Origin: Gossypium raimondii
Lineage: Eukaryota > Streptophyta > Magnoliopsida > Malvales > Malvaceae
Assembly: GCF_025698545.1 (NCBI RefSeq)
Contig: NC_068570.1
Location: forward strand, 1,116,001-1,180,000
Direction of reading: 5' to 3'
DNA: 64,000 nt
Under the pieces are notes generated by a model. The model was not told the DNA's origin. It was given only the letters and a program-made list of their open reading frames with translations, and made no database searches. Of this stretch, positions 43,787-57,708 are shown one piece after another. Each line of letters begins with the position of its first letter. Position 1 is the stretch's first letter. The position numbers and the translations under genes are program-made.

Positions 43787-45326
43787 TTATTTTCTTGAAA
43801 ATGATTTCCAAAAAAAAAAAGATTTTTGAAAAAAGATTTATTTTTATAAAAAAATTTAATTTTTTATGGTGTTCAAATAAATCAGTATAAAATATTTTCG
43901 ATTATTTGGTAATTTTCCTGAAAATATTTCATAAAAATTGTTTCCAATTAATACATTTAAGATTCTTTTATATTTTCATTATTTAATTGAATTTATTTTA
44001 TATCTATAAATATATATTTTATGTTTTTTCATATATTGCAATAATTTATTTATAAATAAATACATCAAATTAAATATATAATATTACTCAATTATTAAGC
44101 TAGAATACAAACAATAACAACTTAAAAAATTACACTTCTAAATTCTTTTATACCGTTTATTTTTCATATCCAACATGTTTATGTGATAAGTTTACATGTG
44201 TTTATAATTTGTTTGCGTAATTTGAATATGCTCTATGTCAAATTCAAACTATTATTCAACATCTAAATTAGCGGTTAAGTTGAGGTAATGATATGATTTG
44301 TTCGATACCAATATTTTAAGAATTCAATTAAAATATTTTAAAATTTAGGAACTAATTTGAAATCTAATTAATACTCTAGGGACAATTAATTAAATTAACC
44401 CAAAGACAAATATTGCAAACCACTTTTCCTTGACGATCCACTACCATCTCTCGCTAACTAAATATCTAAAATAACATAAATAATAGATTTGTGGAATCAT
44501 ATTATAAAATTATAGTATTTAGCCCATTTACTTTTATTTTTGAAAATTTAGTTTTACTTTTAGATATTAAATTCAGGCTCAACAGTTACTACTACTAAAA
44601 TATTCTATTAAATTCAGGTTAATTATAACCTCATTTTTAGTTAAATGACTACCAAGTGAATATTTTTGTTTGAAAATTTAAAATCGACAAAATTAACAAA
44701 AAAATAAGCAATGTTAACAATTGGACTTGATTTTCAAATCAAGAGTAGATGGGCTAAATATTTAAACTTTCTAATTCGAATTTGTAAAGAGTACATTGAC
44801 TTATGACATATTTTAAACTTTATACTACAAAACATTTATTATTAATATATTTATAATTGTAATAAATATTTGTTATCAAAATATTAATATTGAATTTTTC
44901 AATAATATATGAAATTATTTAAAATTATTATTTTCAAAATTTATTATTAAAATAAAATTAATATATTAAATAATAATTTATATTAATAATTTATTATATG
45001 ATTAGATATAGATAATTAAATATGTATGTTTAATAATATTAAAATTATAATATGTTATATTAATATTTTATTTATTTTAAATATTTTTAAAAATAAAAAT
45101 AAAATTTATTATTAATATAATAATATTAAGCTTGACTAAAAGTTATTTTTTATATGAAGGTAAAATTACCTATAAATGAGTTCTTTTCCGAAAAAATGAC
45201 TTACGCTAAGTCATTTTACAAGAAAAATGGCTTATTTTCAGTTGACTTATAAGTCATTTTCTATTGATCAAACTATTTTCCATGAATCAAACTTTGAATA
45301 CATTTTTCGTAAAACAAACAGAACGT
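43787..45326. mobile_element. Non-autonomous DNA transposon with imperfect TIRs (probable)
   Basis: The left end reads GGCTCCATTTATTTTC; the right end, reversed, reads CGTTCTGTTTGTTTTACG, alike in most positions over 25 bp. GTTTGTTTTACGAAAAATG-like ends recur in plant hAT- or MULE-type elements. The 1.5 kb interior is very AT-rich and non-coding. No certain TSD. Confidence 0.5.
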
Positions 45327-46479
45327 TATTTTCTACATTAACAAAACCAGCCTGGTAATCTTCGTGGAACACATTTTTATTTCCAAATAAAAAATGAAGA
45401 TGAAAAAGGAAATTCGTTCACTTATTGTTTTCCACGAAATTAATATTCTTGTCTATTATCATCATCATTAAATATAGGGAAATGATACACTTATATTAGT
45501 ATAAAATTATAATGATATTAAACTTTATGTATTGGTATGATGGTTAAGGGCGTTTAATGTCTTATGTGAGATTTTGGTTTGACTCGTGCTATTTATAATT
45601 TATAAAAAATTATAGTGATATTATACTTTTATAATTTTTTTATACAATTAATATCTTAATAAGTCAACTGTTGAATTTTATGTTCTATTTATGTAGATGA
45701 TGTATATTAAGAGAGAGAGGGAGGGAGAGGGGGGGAAGAGAGAGAGAGAGAGCGCCATTTTCTAGTCAATTTTGAGATATTTTAAACCCTTAGCTACAAT
45801 TTTGAGATACACATGTCACGTCTCTATTAACAAGTCAAGAAAAGGGGGCCATATTGTCTATCACCATATGTGTAGGTAGAATGGGGATTGATAGTGCTTT
45901 TAATCACTTTAGATGAAATACGGTAGTAAAGATGAATAGTGACAATTAATAAGTGAGGCTCACATAAACTAATATAACTGTTAAGTAGAGAAGTGTTCCC
46001 GAAAGATATGTTCGAATAATAAGTGGAGCTTTCGTGAGGAGTAAATTGAGAAGTGGTAGAGGCATAACAACTCTAAATTTATCATTTAGTTAAAACTATA
46101 TGTTTATGAAATGAACTCTCTCAAATTTTGTTAGAAGTGCCCAGTAAACACCTCCAACTTAATTCTTTAGTAGTAATTTGATATCCACCAATACAGGGGT
46201 AAGGTTCCAATTGACCATCGTTCTCATATGCTTTAGTACGTTGATATTCTTTCAACACAACTAGTGAAATGCATGTTTTGAATAAAATTATTTATTCAAA
46301 AATAAAAAATAAAATAAAAATATTAAATCAGTAAAATCAATTGCACCAACAGCACCAAGTAGCCCAAATATTTATTTTTGATCGTGTATATAATAATAGT
46401 TCGATAAATAAGCAATATACTAACCATTTTGATATCCACAAAAAAGATATAAATAGTAATAATACTAAAAAGTTAATTC
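45327..46479. other. Spacer downstream of copy I
   Basis: 45711-45752 is a GA-rich simple repeat. 45750-46480 matches 36980-37590, 41120-41725 and, in part, 53941-54490: the shared 3' spacer of this subgroup. At 45525-45590 there is a weak tRNA-like promoter pattern. No gene. Confidence 0.55.
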
Positions 46480-48209
46480 TTATAATAATTGGTAAACATA
46501 AGTAGGATTACGAGGAGTTATATGAACTTCTAATGGAGTTGCTTTAGAACTCGTCAGGCCAGGTGCTTCACGCATATCAACGGCTTCATCGAACGAGGTC
46601 TCAAACTCAAACCAATGTAACACATTAGCTAGTATAAGTGACAAATTCTGAAGTGCAAATGAAAGTCCGGGACACATTCTTCTACCACTTCCAAATGGAA
46701 TCAGTTCAAGATTTTGTCCCCTCACATCAACATCTTTATGTGTGGTCATAAATCTTTCAGGTTGAAATTTAGAGGGATTTGCCCATACAAGTGGATCACG
46801 ATGAATCTTATGAAGATTTATAATAAGCCAAGTGCCAGCTGAAACATGATATCCATTAACTGTGCAGTCTTCAATGGCTTCATGGATCAGGGATAGTGGA
46901 AGAGCAGGGTATAAGCGTAGCGTTTCCTTAATAATGGATTGAAGGTACACTAAGCTTTTGGTGTCTGATTCCGTCACTACCAACCTATCCTTACCAACCT
47001 TAACATCTAGCTCTTGTTGGACCTTACTTAATGTGTCACGATTATTGAGTAACAGAGACAAAGCCCATGTCAGAGTAACTGACGTTGTATCCTCCGCCGC
47101 TATGATGATAGCCTGTTAGACCAAATACTATAAAAAGATCAACAATGAATTAATAGCATTTCCAACTTCTGTATGTTATTAATGGCAATCAACAATGAAT
47201 TAATAGCATTTCCAACTTCTGTATGATATTAATGGCAATCAGTTTGGTTAAGAGAGATGCACGTACGAGACTGATGGCTTTATTGCTTGTATCAACATGG
47301 AGTTCCTCCGCATCACTAAGAATAGACAGCATCACTCCCATGAAATCTTCCTCGCTATTTGCCTTATTTTCAGCTCTCTTCTGCTTGTGCTCTCGTAGCC
47401 ATCCCTGCACAACTTGGTCCAATTCTTTCGCTGTCTTCTTCATGCACTTCATGTCTCCACCTATGTTCAACCATCTTAAAAACGGCAACGCATCTGATAT
47501 TAGGAACTTTCCACTCAGTTCAAAGAAGTCATCCAAATATTTCTTCCATTTCAAGTTTTCACCTCCTTCACTGGAATTTGGAAGTCGCTTCCCTACAATC
47601 ATCCTCATAATAACATTCAGAGTAACTTCTTTGAACCAGCCCTTCATCTCCACCAATACTTTATCGGAGTTAGTACTTTTCTTCTTGTTCCACAGCTGGT
47701 ATAACTGTTGCAGAGATGTCTTTATCTCGGATTCCATCACAGGTTTAAGCAATTCAAGTCGGTGATTTGAGAGGAGCTCAATAGTGACAATCTTACGCAC
47801 TTGACGCCAATAAGGTCCATATGGCACAAAGCCAATCATGGCACCGTTGTAACCCATAATTTCCGAGCATGCAAGCATTGGACGAGAGGCGAATGCTTTA
47901 TCATTTATGGTGAGACATTCTTTAGCAATCTCCCAATTGCTCACCACCAAAGCTCTATGCACACCCAACTTGATACTGAAGATTCTTCCATATTTGTCAG
48001 CCATGTTAGCCAAGCTTATGTGAGGTGGTTGTGATCCTCCTAAGAGGCGGAGATGACCAATAATAGGCCATGCTCCACCAGCTTCTGGTGCTGTTTTCTT
48101 CGAGTTTGTGTTTCTTCTTGAGATCCATAGAAAAGAGAAAAGAAAAAGTAGTGGAAAAGCAATGATTGCAGCAGTTGAAGTTGCTGTGAGTGGAATGGAG
48201 ATAATCCAT
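46480..48209 (-). pseudogene. Cytochrome P450, CYP82D-like (copy I), one-base insertion at codon 6
   Basis: Exon 1 is 47267-48209 (943 bp, one more than all complete copies) and exon 2 is 46480-47112; the 154-bp intron runs GTACGT...CAG. The extra base (G at 48192-48193 on plus) shifts the frame after MDYLH. No upstream in-frame ATG exists; only a GTG would keep the long frame. The next internal Met (ANMADKYG) would lose the anchor. Beyond the insertion everything is open: IIIAAEDTTS, KETLR, PERF and [11 protein letters not shown]. The C-terminus (PTYVYQLL) differs from sister copy F and resembles copy K, a sign of a recombined tail. Either a sequencing error or a very young pseudogene is possible. 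Confidence 0.85.
47138..47237. repeat. 50-bp tandem duplication in the intron of copy I
   Basis: Units 47138-47187 and 47188-47237, matching those in copy F (28579-28678). Confidence 0.9.
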
Positions 48210-50749
48210 CGCCAGATTCCCACTTTAAGATTAAGATATGAAATGGAAAGTGAGTAGCAGAGATGAGGGAGTTTGAGTTATAGGACAAGGAATGTGCATG
48301 TCATAGCAGCTCGTACATTGTCAACTTCTTCATCCAATTGCATTCAAACAAGTGTTCTGTTTTTTTTTTTTTTTGGTGTGTGTTTGTGTTTTTTTTAAGC
48401 TTTTAAGTTTAAAATTGCAAATTATGTGGTACAAGTAAATTTTGTTAGTATACAATAAATTATTTAAAATAAATCATTTTATGTTTATCTTATAATAAAG
48501 TTTATATTTGATGGATTGATTTAAAATATATATAATTTTCATATTTACTTTTTCATTTCACCACTAACAAGTATTAGGTGTAGTAGTAAGATACGTTATA
48601 CTATTAAGAAAGAAAACACGAGTTTAAACCTTCAAGACGAATATTATTAAAAAACAATTACAAATCCCAAATAAAGACAATAAAATAGATATGCAAAATA
48701 AAGAAAAGGGTAAACCACACAGTTGGTCACTCACTTTTATAGGTATTCTTTTTGGGCACCAAATTTGAAAGTTTACAATTTAGGTACTGTCGTTATATAC
48801 TTTTATCATTTTAGTCACTATCGTTACATACTTTTTTATCATTTTAGTCACCCACTGTTAATTTGCCATTAAATATACTCAGTTAGTCACTCAACTTTTA
48901 TAAGTATTCATTTTGGGCACCAAAATTTAAAAGTTTGCAATTTAGGTACTGTCGTTACATACTTTTATATCATTTTAGTCACCCACCATTAATTTTCCAT
49001 TAAATATACTCATTTTTAGTCGCCCAACTTTAATAAGAACTCAAATAATTTCCTATAAAGCTCTAGGTGTTTCCTTTTATTGGAAAAAAAACTAAAATTA
49101 ATTCTAAAAAATAAAAAGATAAATTAGTTTTTCCAGTAAAAACTAAAGTATCTTTTTCTATAAAACCTAGGTAATTCCTATAAAATCTTAGGCTTTTCCT
49201 TCCATTTTATTGAGGAAAAAACTGAAATTAATTCTAAAAAGAAAAATAAAGGAAATTCTAACCTGAATTTTCCTCTAAATTTTCAGTTTTTCTCCTTTAC
49301 TGAAAAAAAATTAAAATTGATCCTTAAAAATAAAAAATTAAAAGAAATTAAAAAGATAAAATGAGTGACCAAAATGAAAAGCTTCTAAATTTGGGTGACT
49401 AAAATGAATATATTTAATGGAAAATTAAAGGCGAGTTGCTCAAATGGTAAAAGAATATAATGACAGTGACTAAAATGATAAAAGTATGTAACAGTAGTGC
49501 CTAAGTTGCAAATTTTTTATTTTCAGTGCCCAAAATTTTCAGTTTTGGGACTTTAAAACATCGTATCCACATGCGTGGGATTTTTCTTGAAATTATCTTG
49601 GATTTTTCGGATATTTTCTTGGTTTTTATTGAGTTAATTTTGATTATAATTAATTAAATTTATATTATTTAAATTTCTGATCAAGTTGATATCATAAGTT
49701 GATGTTATGAGGTTTAGAAAGAGTCCCACTCATAATACGCTTCCAAGAAGATACCTACACTTTAATCAACTCAAACTGAAGTCAAATGTCTTCAAACATA
49801 TAACTAATTAATTTTCTTTACCATTATTAATCAAACGCCCAAATCGTGATGTTTGTTAACACAGTTTGGATTTATCAATTCTAGTCTGCAAAACCTTAAT
49901 CAGTAAATGTTTTTATTTAAAAATGGATTTAAAACCCTATTGCTAAAGTCCAAACTTACTATTATACAATGGATAATTGCAGTCCTAACAAGATACTCTT
50001 AATATTACAATCATTCACCTCAAACAACCTCACTTCCAACAATGATTATTCTCCAATAAAATCCGTACCACAAAAGTATAAAAATACAAAGTAAAATATC
50101 AATAAACACTCCTACAAAAGCAATCAAAATGCATACCACATATGTACCACAATGCAACCTATTTATTGCCTAAACAATGCATAACAGATAGTTATATTTC
50201 TCATCAATAATTATATCTCTCATCAATAATACAAATAAATTAAATTAATCTTATGTTGCCATCACAAAACATACATTTATAGCATATTGCGGTTCGTGCA
50301 ATATACTTCTCTTTTGTTTGTTTTGACCATTCATTAAAAGTTTTTATTATGCATTTACCATTTTTACATAATGTAAAGATACACTAGATCAAAAAATCCA
50401 ATTATTCAAGAACGATCTAATATGACTCACAATAATTTAGAATGTTGCACAAATTAATTGACCGAAATTGAAAAGGGCACTGTGGTCGATCAATATTTGA
50501 GAGTAAAGTAATCAATACTCTACTGAACTCAGCAATAAAGGACCAAAAATGAAAACCTGATAAAACATAATACACTTCCAAATGAAAATTTTAAGTTTAA
50601 ATTTTTGAGAGAATATTATTGGAATAGCTATCACGAACTTTAAAAGAATTAGTTTCCATGAAACAATGATAAAATTTAATCAGAAGAATGAAATATTTGA
50701 AATTTATTGAACTTTACCCTTTTTTTTTAAAGAAAGTTAAAATACCAAA
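48210..50749. other. Upstream spacer of copy I (duplicate of 29850-31689 plus 34194-34350)
   Basis: Holds a degraded TATA (TATAACT, 48277-48283), the long-inverted-repeat element (48712-49560), and at 50120-50140 the empty target of the 31690-34188 LTR. 50290-50749 resembles the spacer at 26930-27900. No gene. Confidence 0.65.
48712..49560. mobile_element. Long-inverted-repeat element, second copy
   Basis: Same arms as 30255-31095 (gtcactatcgttacatac on the left, agtgactaaaatgataaaag on the right). Confidence 0.6.
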
Positions 50750-52938
50750 TTTAACACCCCTTACCCGTTTCCGATACCGGAACAGGGTACGAGGCATTAT
50801 CGGACTTAAACACAATCAAACACACAAAATCGGACCATTTAAGTCCACTTTTCTCACCTTCATACTATCCTCTTGCACAAAAACACATTTATATACTAAT
50901 AAAGTCCAACCTATCAACCATTTCAAGCTAAAACATGTATATTTCAATATCTAACACAACCATCACATTCAGATTTACTTTGCATACTTAATCATTCATA
51001 CTATTACTTTATTACTTCAACCCCTTTACATGCCATATAAATCAAAAAGTTGTTTTACAAAATCTACCGGAGTAAATCTGGATAGTGTGATCCTTGATGT
51101 AGATCCAATCCTCCGAACATATATATACGTCAATCTACAAGAAATAATAAACACACACAAGTAAGCTTACAGAAAGCTTAGTAAGTTCATAGGCTCATAA
51201 TAAAATCTTACCAAAATTTCACTACCAGTATAATACAAGTATAATACAACATTTCCTGCCAACCGCAATCTCAAACAATGAATTTACTCAATCGAGCTCA
51301 ATATCAGATATCAACTTATATTCCAACATTTAGCTTCAATTGCACTTACAAATACTTGTCTAATTAAGGTTCGCCTTACGGATTTGAGTACATCGTTTGC
51401 CCAGTGCCACGATTTGCTTGAATCTTTTACAATGCTATAACTCAGTATGGTTTTCTTCACTGAAATACCATACCTACTTTTCACGACTCAGTACGGTTTT
51501 CTTAGCTGAAATACCATACCTACGTTTCACAACTCAATATGGTTTACTTTACTGAAATACTTACCTACATTCCACACTTTTCCATGGATCCACCAGACTT
51601 ATTCGTTAATTCATCACTGGTTACTGAGCGTACATACTCAATCCTGCGTATCCCTTAATTTGAACTTACAATTTGATTTTCACATTTTTACAATAATCAT
51701 AATTCAACAACAATACACGAATTAATATATTATGTCATTACCACATTAACAATTAATCATAAAAGTTCAGCCGTATGAACTTACCTAGGCCAATTTGTAG
51801 GAGTTGTAATATTTTAAGGACTAATCAACGACTTTTTCTTTTCCTTGTTTATCTTCAGATTCTCGATCTATAATATAAATTTTTCCATTGATTAGCATAT
51901 AATTCAATACTAATTCACTTCGCAATTTATGCCCTTTAATTTTGAAATTACACTTTTACCCCAAAATTTATAATTTTTACAATTTAGTCTCTACTCAATT
52001 AACATTTCAATTGAACAAATTTTCCTCAAATAACACTTTATCTAATAATTTTAGGCTATTATACAGCCTTTGATGTTCATAATTTCAATACAAAACCCCA
52101 ATTCCTAGCTTTTTCACAATTAGGTCCTAAAATCATTTTCTACTAAAATCACTTAATAAAATCAAAATATAATGAAATTAAAGCTTAAAATATATTATAA
52201 TTCATCATAAACTTCCAGCACTTATTCATGGTAACTTACAAAATCACCCATGGAATAAAAAACTAATGAATTAAATAGTTGGACCTAGTTGTAAAGTCAC
52301 AAAACATAAAAAATTTCAAAGAAAAAGAAAGAATTGAACTCACATGGTATAAAAATATGAGAAAACAGACTAATTCAGACCTCCTATGGCATTTTTGCTG
52401 ATGAATTATGAAGAAATCTCTAGATTTTTCAATTTTGTCTTTGTTTTATATGTTTAATTTGCAAAATTTCTAATTTTTCCCTTGTTTCTCCTTATTTTCT
52501 TGCTGATTTTCTTGCCCAAACCATCCAGCCCATATAATTTGGGCTTAATTGCCTTTTAAATCCCTCCTTATTAGTCACTTAAGCTATTTAATCATAATTT
52601 AACACATTTTGCACTATTTTCAATTTAGTTCTTTTTAATTAATTGACCATCCAAACGTTAGAATTTTCTAACAAAACTTTAACACCAACTCAGTGACACT
52701 CTATAAATATTTCTAAAAATATTTATGGCTCGGTTTATGAGTTCGAGGTTTTGATACCTCATTTTAGACCAAATTTACTTATTAATTTGTTTTTAAATCA
52801 CAAAATTTACTAATCAAAATTCTTCTACAATCACACTTGACTCATATGTATTTATTCATTAAATTTTAAAACTCACTAGTCGAATTTAGTGATCTCGAAT
52901 CACTATTTCTGACACCACTGAAAATTAGGTTGTTATAC
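50750..52938. mobile_element. Solo LTR (probably Gypsy), 2.2 kb, with 5-bp TSD
   Basis: Starts tttaacacccctt (a decayed TGTAACACCCC) and ends gttgttata. CCAAA at 50745-50749 and 52939-52943 is a perfect TSD. The intact site is visible at about 62360-62385 (ataccaaaagttgc). Interior non-coding, with 'ctcagtatggttttctt' phrases repeated at 51430-51550. Confidence 0.85.
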
Positions 52939-53019
52939 CAAAAGTTGCATATGGTATTATTACATGACAAGTAACCTTAGAAATTTATTGAATTCTACTC
53001 TTTTTATAATAAAATTAGA

Positions 53020-53940
53020 ATGCCAATTAGTTAATGGAATCATAAAAAAAAAAAGACAATGGGTTATATAAACTTCTAATGAAGTTGCTTTAGAACTCGA
53101 TATCCCATGTGCTTTACGCATATCGACAGCTTTGTTTGATGAAGTCTTAAACTCAAACCAATGCAACACATTAGCTAGTGTAAATGACAAAATCTGAAGT
53201 GCAAATAAAACTCTGGGGCACATTCTTCTACCACTTCCAAATGGAACAAGTTCAAAATTCTGTCCCCTTATATCAATGTATTTGTGGGTATTCATAAATC
53301 TTTCAAGTTGAAATTAAAAAGGGTTTGTCCATATAAGTGGATCATGATGAATCTTATGAAGATTCATAATAAGCCAAGTACCAATTGAAACATGGTATCC
53401 ATTAACCGTGCAGTCTTCAATGGCTTCATGGATCAGGGGGAGCGGAATAGGAGGGTAGAGACATAAAGTTTCCTTAATGATGGATTGAAGGTAGACTAAG
53501 TTTTTTGTGTCTAATTCAGTCACTAGTAGTCTATCCTTACCAATGTGGACATCTAGCTCTTGTTGGACTTTACTCAATTTGTCACAATTACTAGGTAGTA
53601 GAGATAAGGTCCATTTCAATATGATCGATGTAGTATCCTCTGCGCATAAGACAATGTCATGTTAGATCATATACCATGAAAAGATCAACAATAAAATAAT
53701 AACATTTCCAACTTATGTATTTTAGTAATAGCAATCTTGACCAAAATGGTTAAGAGAGGCACATACGAGACACGTGGCTTTGTTGATTGTATCAGCATGG
53801 TGTTCCTCATCATCACTAAGAATAGACAACATTACTCCCATGAAATCTTCCGCACCATTTGCCTTATTTTCAACTCTCTTCTGTTTGTGCTCTCGTAACC
53901 ATCCCTGCACAACTTGGTCCAATTCTTTCGCTATCTTCTT
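53020..53940 (-). pseudogene. Cytochrome P450, CYP82D-like (copy J), 5'-truncated
   Basis: Only the last 58 codons or so of exon 1 remain (53767-53939, from IAKELDQVV), with a donor GTATGT. Upstream, homology switches at 53940 to the shared 3' spacer. The acceptor before exon 2 is changed (AG to AT near 53659). Exon 2 has KETLC instead of KETLR (ExxR Arg lost), a TAA after WTNPF near 53311, and CPR instead of CPG in the haem loop. It has been dead for longer than F or I. Confidence 0.9.
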
Positions 53941-54494
53941 AGAATGAGTAGTGACAATTAATGAGTGGAATTCACATAAATTAATATGATTATTAGGTCG
54001 AGGAATGTTCCCGAAAGATATGTTCAACTAATAGGTAGAGCTTTCGTGAGGAATAGATTGAGAAGTGGTGAATGCATAACAACTTTAAATTTATCATTTA
54101 ACTAAAATTGTATCTTTATGAAATGAACTCTTTCAAATTTTCTTAGAAGTACCTAGTAAATAGCTCCAACTTAATTCTTTAGTAGTACGTTGATATCCAC
54201 CAATACAGGGATAAGGTTTCAATTGACAATCGTTCTAAGAAGCTTTGGTATGTTGATATTTTTTCAACATAACTATTGAAATGCATATTTTGAATAAAAT
54301 TATTTATTCAAAAAATAATTAAATAAAAATATTAAATGAGCAAATTCAATTGCACCAATAACACCAAGTAGCCCAAATATTTATTTTTGATTGTTTATAT
54401 AATAATAGTTCGATAAATAATCAATATACTAACAATTTTGATATCCACAAAAAATATATAAATAGTAATAATTCTAAAAAATTAATTATTATAA
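53941..54494. other. Shared 3' spacer of the array
   Basis: Matches 45930-46480. No gene. Confidence 0.6.
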
Positions 54495-55730
54495 TTATTG
54501 GTAAACATAAGTAGGAATACGATGAGTTATATGAACTTCTAATAGAGTTGCTGTAGGACTCGACAAACTGGCTGCTTTAGACATATTGACTAGATCGTTT
54601 GATGGAGTTCCAAACTCGAACCAATGTAGCAAATTACCTAGCATAAGCTCTAAAACTTTGAGTGCAAATGAAATTCCAGGGCATATTCTTTTACCACTAC
54701 CAAATGGAATTAGTTCAAAATTTTGTCCCCTCACATCAATGTTTCTATGGGTAGTCATAAATCTTTCGAGTGGAAAATTCAAAGAGTTTTCCCATACAAG
54801 TGGATCACGATGAATCTTTTGAAGATTGAAAATAAGCTAAGTTCCAGCTGAAACAAAAAAAAAATGATTAATCGTACAACCTTCAATGGCTTTATGGATA
54901 CCCGAAAGTAGAATAGCAGGATCTAAGCGTAATGTTTCTTTAATGATTGATAGAAGGTAGACTAAGTTTTTGGTGTCTGATTCTATGACTAACAATCTAT
55001 GTTTACCAATATGAATGTTTAGCTCCTATTGTTTTAGCTCATGTTGTACTTTTCTCGTTGCACCACTATTATAAAGTAACAAAGACAAAGCCCACATTAG
55101 TGTGATTGATGTGATATCTTTTGCCGCTAAGATAAGAGCCTGAAACCAACAATTAATATTCAACATCATAACTTCCTTATGGCATTAAAAGTGTAACTTG
55201 AACATAGTTCTAATGAAGATTGCAGTAAGGAGATTTACATATACAAGACTTGTGGCTTTGTTGATTATATCAAAATCATGCTTTTCCGCATCACGTAGAA
55301 TAGACAACATTACTCCCATGAAATCTTCATCATTATTCACATCATTTTCAGCTCTCTTTTCCTTGTGCTCTCGTAGCCATCCCTCGACAACCTAGTCTAA
55401 TTCTTTTCTCGTCTTCTTCATGAGCTTCTCCTCTCCACCAATGTCTAACCATCTCAAAAATGGCAGTGCATCTGATAATACAAACTTTCCACCTAGCTCA
55501 AAAGAGTCGTCCATTAACTTCTTCCATTTTAGGGTTTCACTTCCTTCGTATAAATTTGATATCCGCTTCCCTAAAATAACTCTCAAAATCATGTTAAGAG
55601 TAACACCTTTGAACCTTCTCTTCATATCCACCAATATTTTTTTCACTCTTACTACTTTTCTCTGTGTTCTATAGCTGATATAACTCTTACATAGATGTCT
55701 TTATCTCATATTCCCGTACATGTTTCATCA

Positions 55731-56185
55731 TGTTAGAATTGTGTGACCCAAATTCTAAGAGATTGCTTGCAAGTCAAGTTCAAGTCAAGTTAAACAAAAA
55801 AATATTTTCTTTCTAGAAGATTTAGTATTTATTAGTATAATATATTTAGCATTTATTAGTATAGTTTATTTGACTTACTAATTTAGCCTATAAATAGGCT
55901 CTTTTACAATCTTAGAAAAACACACCCATTAGATTAGAACTCATGATACGTTTAGAGAATTTTGTGTTTACGTTTTGTGGATTCTTTATTTTTGGATTTT
56001 CTGGATTTAGTTTTTATCTTCACCTTTTGTACTCTTCGTTCTTTTGCCATTATAGTAAAATTATCTTTACTCATGGTTTTTTATCCTCTTTGGAGGAGTT
56101 TTTCCACGTTAAATTTGTGTGTTCAAATTCTCAATTTCTTCTACTATTTTTACTTGTTCGTTGCTTAATCGGGATGATTCTAACA
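55731..56185 (+). repeat. 5' LTR of the gag-only element
   Basis: tgttagaattgtg...gattctaaca. Contains CTATAAATAGGC near 55893, a good TATA box for the element. Confidence 0.85.
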
Positions 56186-56232
56186 AGTGGTATCAGAAAT
56201 AGTTTAATTTTCATAGATCAGCCCATTTAGAG

Positions 56233-57651
56233 ATGGCAGTAACAAGGTTTGAAATTAAGAAGTTCGATGGTGAGACAAATTTCAATCTGTGGGAAGTTCG
56301 GATAATGGCAATTCTAGTTTAAAATGTCTTGAAAAAGGTTGTTACAGGGAAAAAGCCTGAGAATCTAAATCAAACAGAATGGGAAGAGCTTGATGAAAAG
56401 GCATTGTCTGCAATCCAGTTGTACCTCGCGAATACAGTATTGCAGAAGGTATTGATGGAAAAGACCTCATTCGCCTTGTGGAAAAGGTTAGAAACTCTTT
56501 ATGCGACTAAGTCTCTAGCTAACCGTTTAGTGTTGAAACAATGTCTATTTACGTTTCCCATGAACGAATGTGAGCTTCTTAGAGATCACATCAGCCAATT
56601 CATTACTCTTTTAAATGATTTAAAGAATGTTAAGGTTCATATTGATGATGAAGATCAAGCTATGCTATTATTGTACTATTTACCCTCTTCATACAAGTCT
56701 TTCAGGGAGACCCTAATTTATGGCATAGACAAACTCTCGTTCGAAGATGTGAAGGGTCATTCGTTGAGTAGAGACAAACTCAACAATGAGTTTGGTTTGA
56801 ATAGCAAAGCAGATAGGCAAGCTTCCGTTTTGGTAGCATCAAAGAAACGAGACAAAAGGTGTCGCTATTGTAAAAAGTTAGGTCACGTCAAAGCAGATTG
56901 TTATAAACTGCGAAATAAAAGAGCTGCTGAGAGTAACGAGAAAGATGCAGTTGGTGCTAATTTGGTTGATAAAGGTGGTGATGATTTCTTGTTAGCGTCA
57001 ACGAGTGATAACTCCAAGCTTACGTCTGAGTGGATCCTAAATTCAGGATGTTCTTTCCACATATGTCCCAATAGAGAATGGTTCTCCACATACTGTTCAA
57101 TTGAAGGTGAAGTTGTGCACAAGGGAACTGATTCATCTAGTAAGATAATCGGTATTGGTACTGTTAAAATTAGGATACATTATGGAACGATTAGGACACT
57201 CTTAGATGTCAGGTATGTACCTGATTTACAAAAGAATCTCATCTCCTTGAGTATTTTAGACTTGAAAGGATGTAGAATCAACATCGAGTTGAGCGACATT
57301 AAAGTATCTCGTGGACCTCCCGTTTTGTTATAAGGTAAAAGAACTAGCAATCTTTATATTCTGGAAGGTTCTACAGTGACCGGTGAAATCGGACGTCCCT
57401 CGTCCATTACAGAGTCAAAGTCAACTCGTTTTGAGCGGAGGCAACTTGGTCATAGGAGGGAAAAAGGTATGACCATTTCGTTGAAGAGAGGTTCTCTTTT
57501 GGATGCAGGTTTTGAAAAGTTAGGGCACTGTATTTGTGCAAATCAGACCCGGGTTAGTTTTGATTTGGCAGTGCACAAGTCGAAGGCTAAAAATCTTCCA
57601 GCTTCTAAGCATAAATTCAACTCAGTTAATTTCCTGCATAGTTCAAGATAG
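56233..57651 (+). pseudogene. Copia-type Gag-protease-pre-integrase protein, two nonsense codons
   Basis: The ATG at 56233 follows the primer site. Codon 30 is TAA (56320-56322) where the sister element has CAA. The frame is then open to TAA at 57331-57333. Domains: UBN2-type capsid (KSFRETLIYGIDKLSFEDV), CCHC knuckle (CRYCKKLGHVKADC), and a protease start with NSG in place of DSG (WILNSGCSFHIC), so the catalytic Asp is lost. After 57333 the frame resumes as LYILEGST and a pre-integrase remnant (RRQLGHRREKGM), ending HSSR. No integrase core, RT or RNase H. Confidence 0.85.
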
Positions 57652-57708
57652 GCCCGTTGCGGGTTTTGGCAAAGATGGCGTTGAAAGAATTCAAGTCAAA
57701 GTGGAGAT

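Noticed and set aside
47267-48223. Copy I as an intact gene starting upstream at 48223
   Set aside because: That start is GTG, not ATG, with an in-frame TAA farther upstream and no ATG between. Translation from the real ATG shifts out of frame at codon 6.
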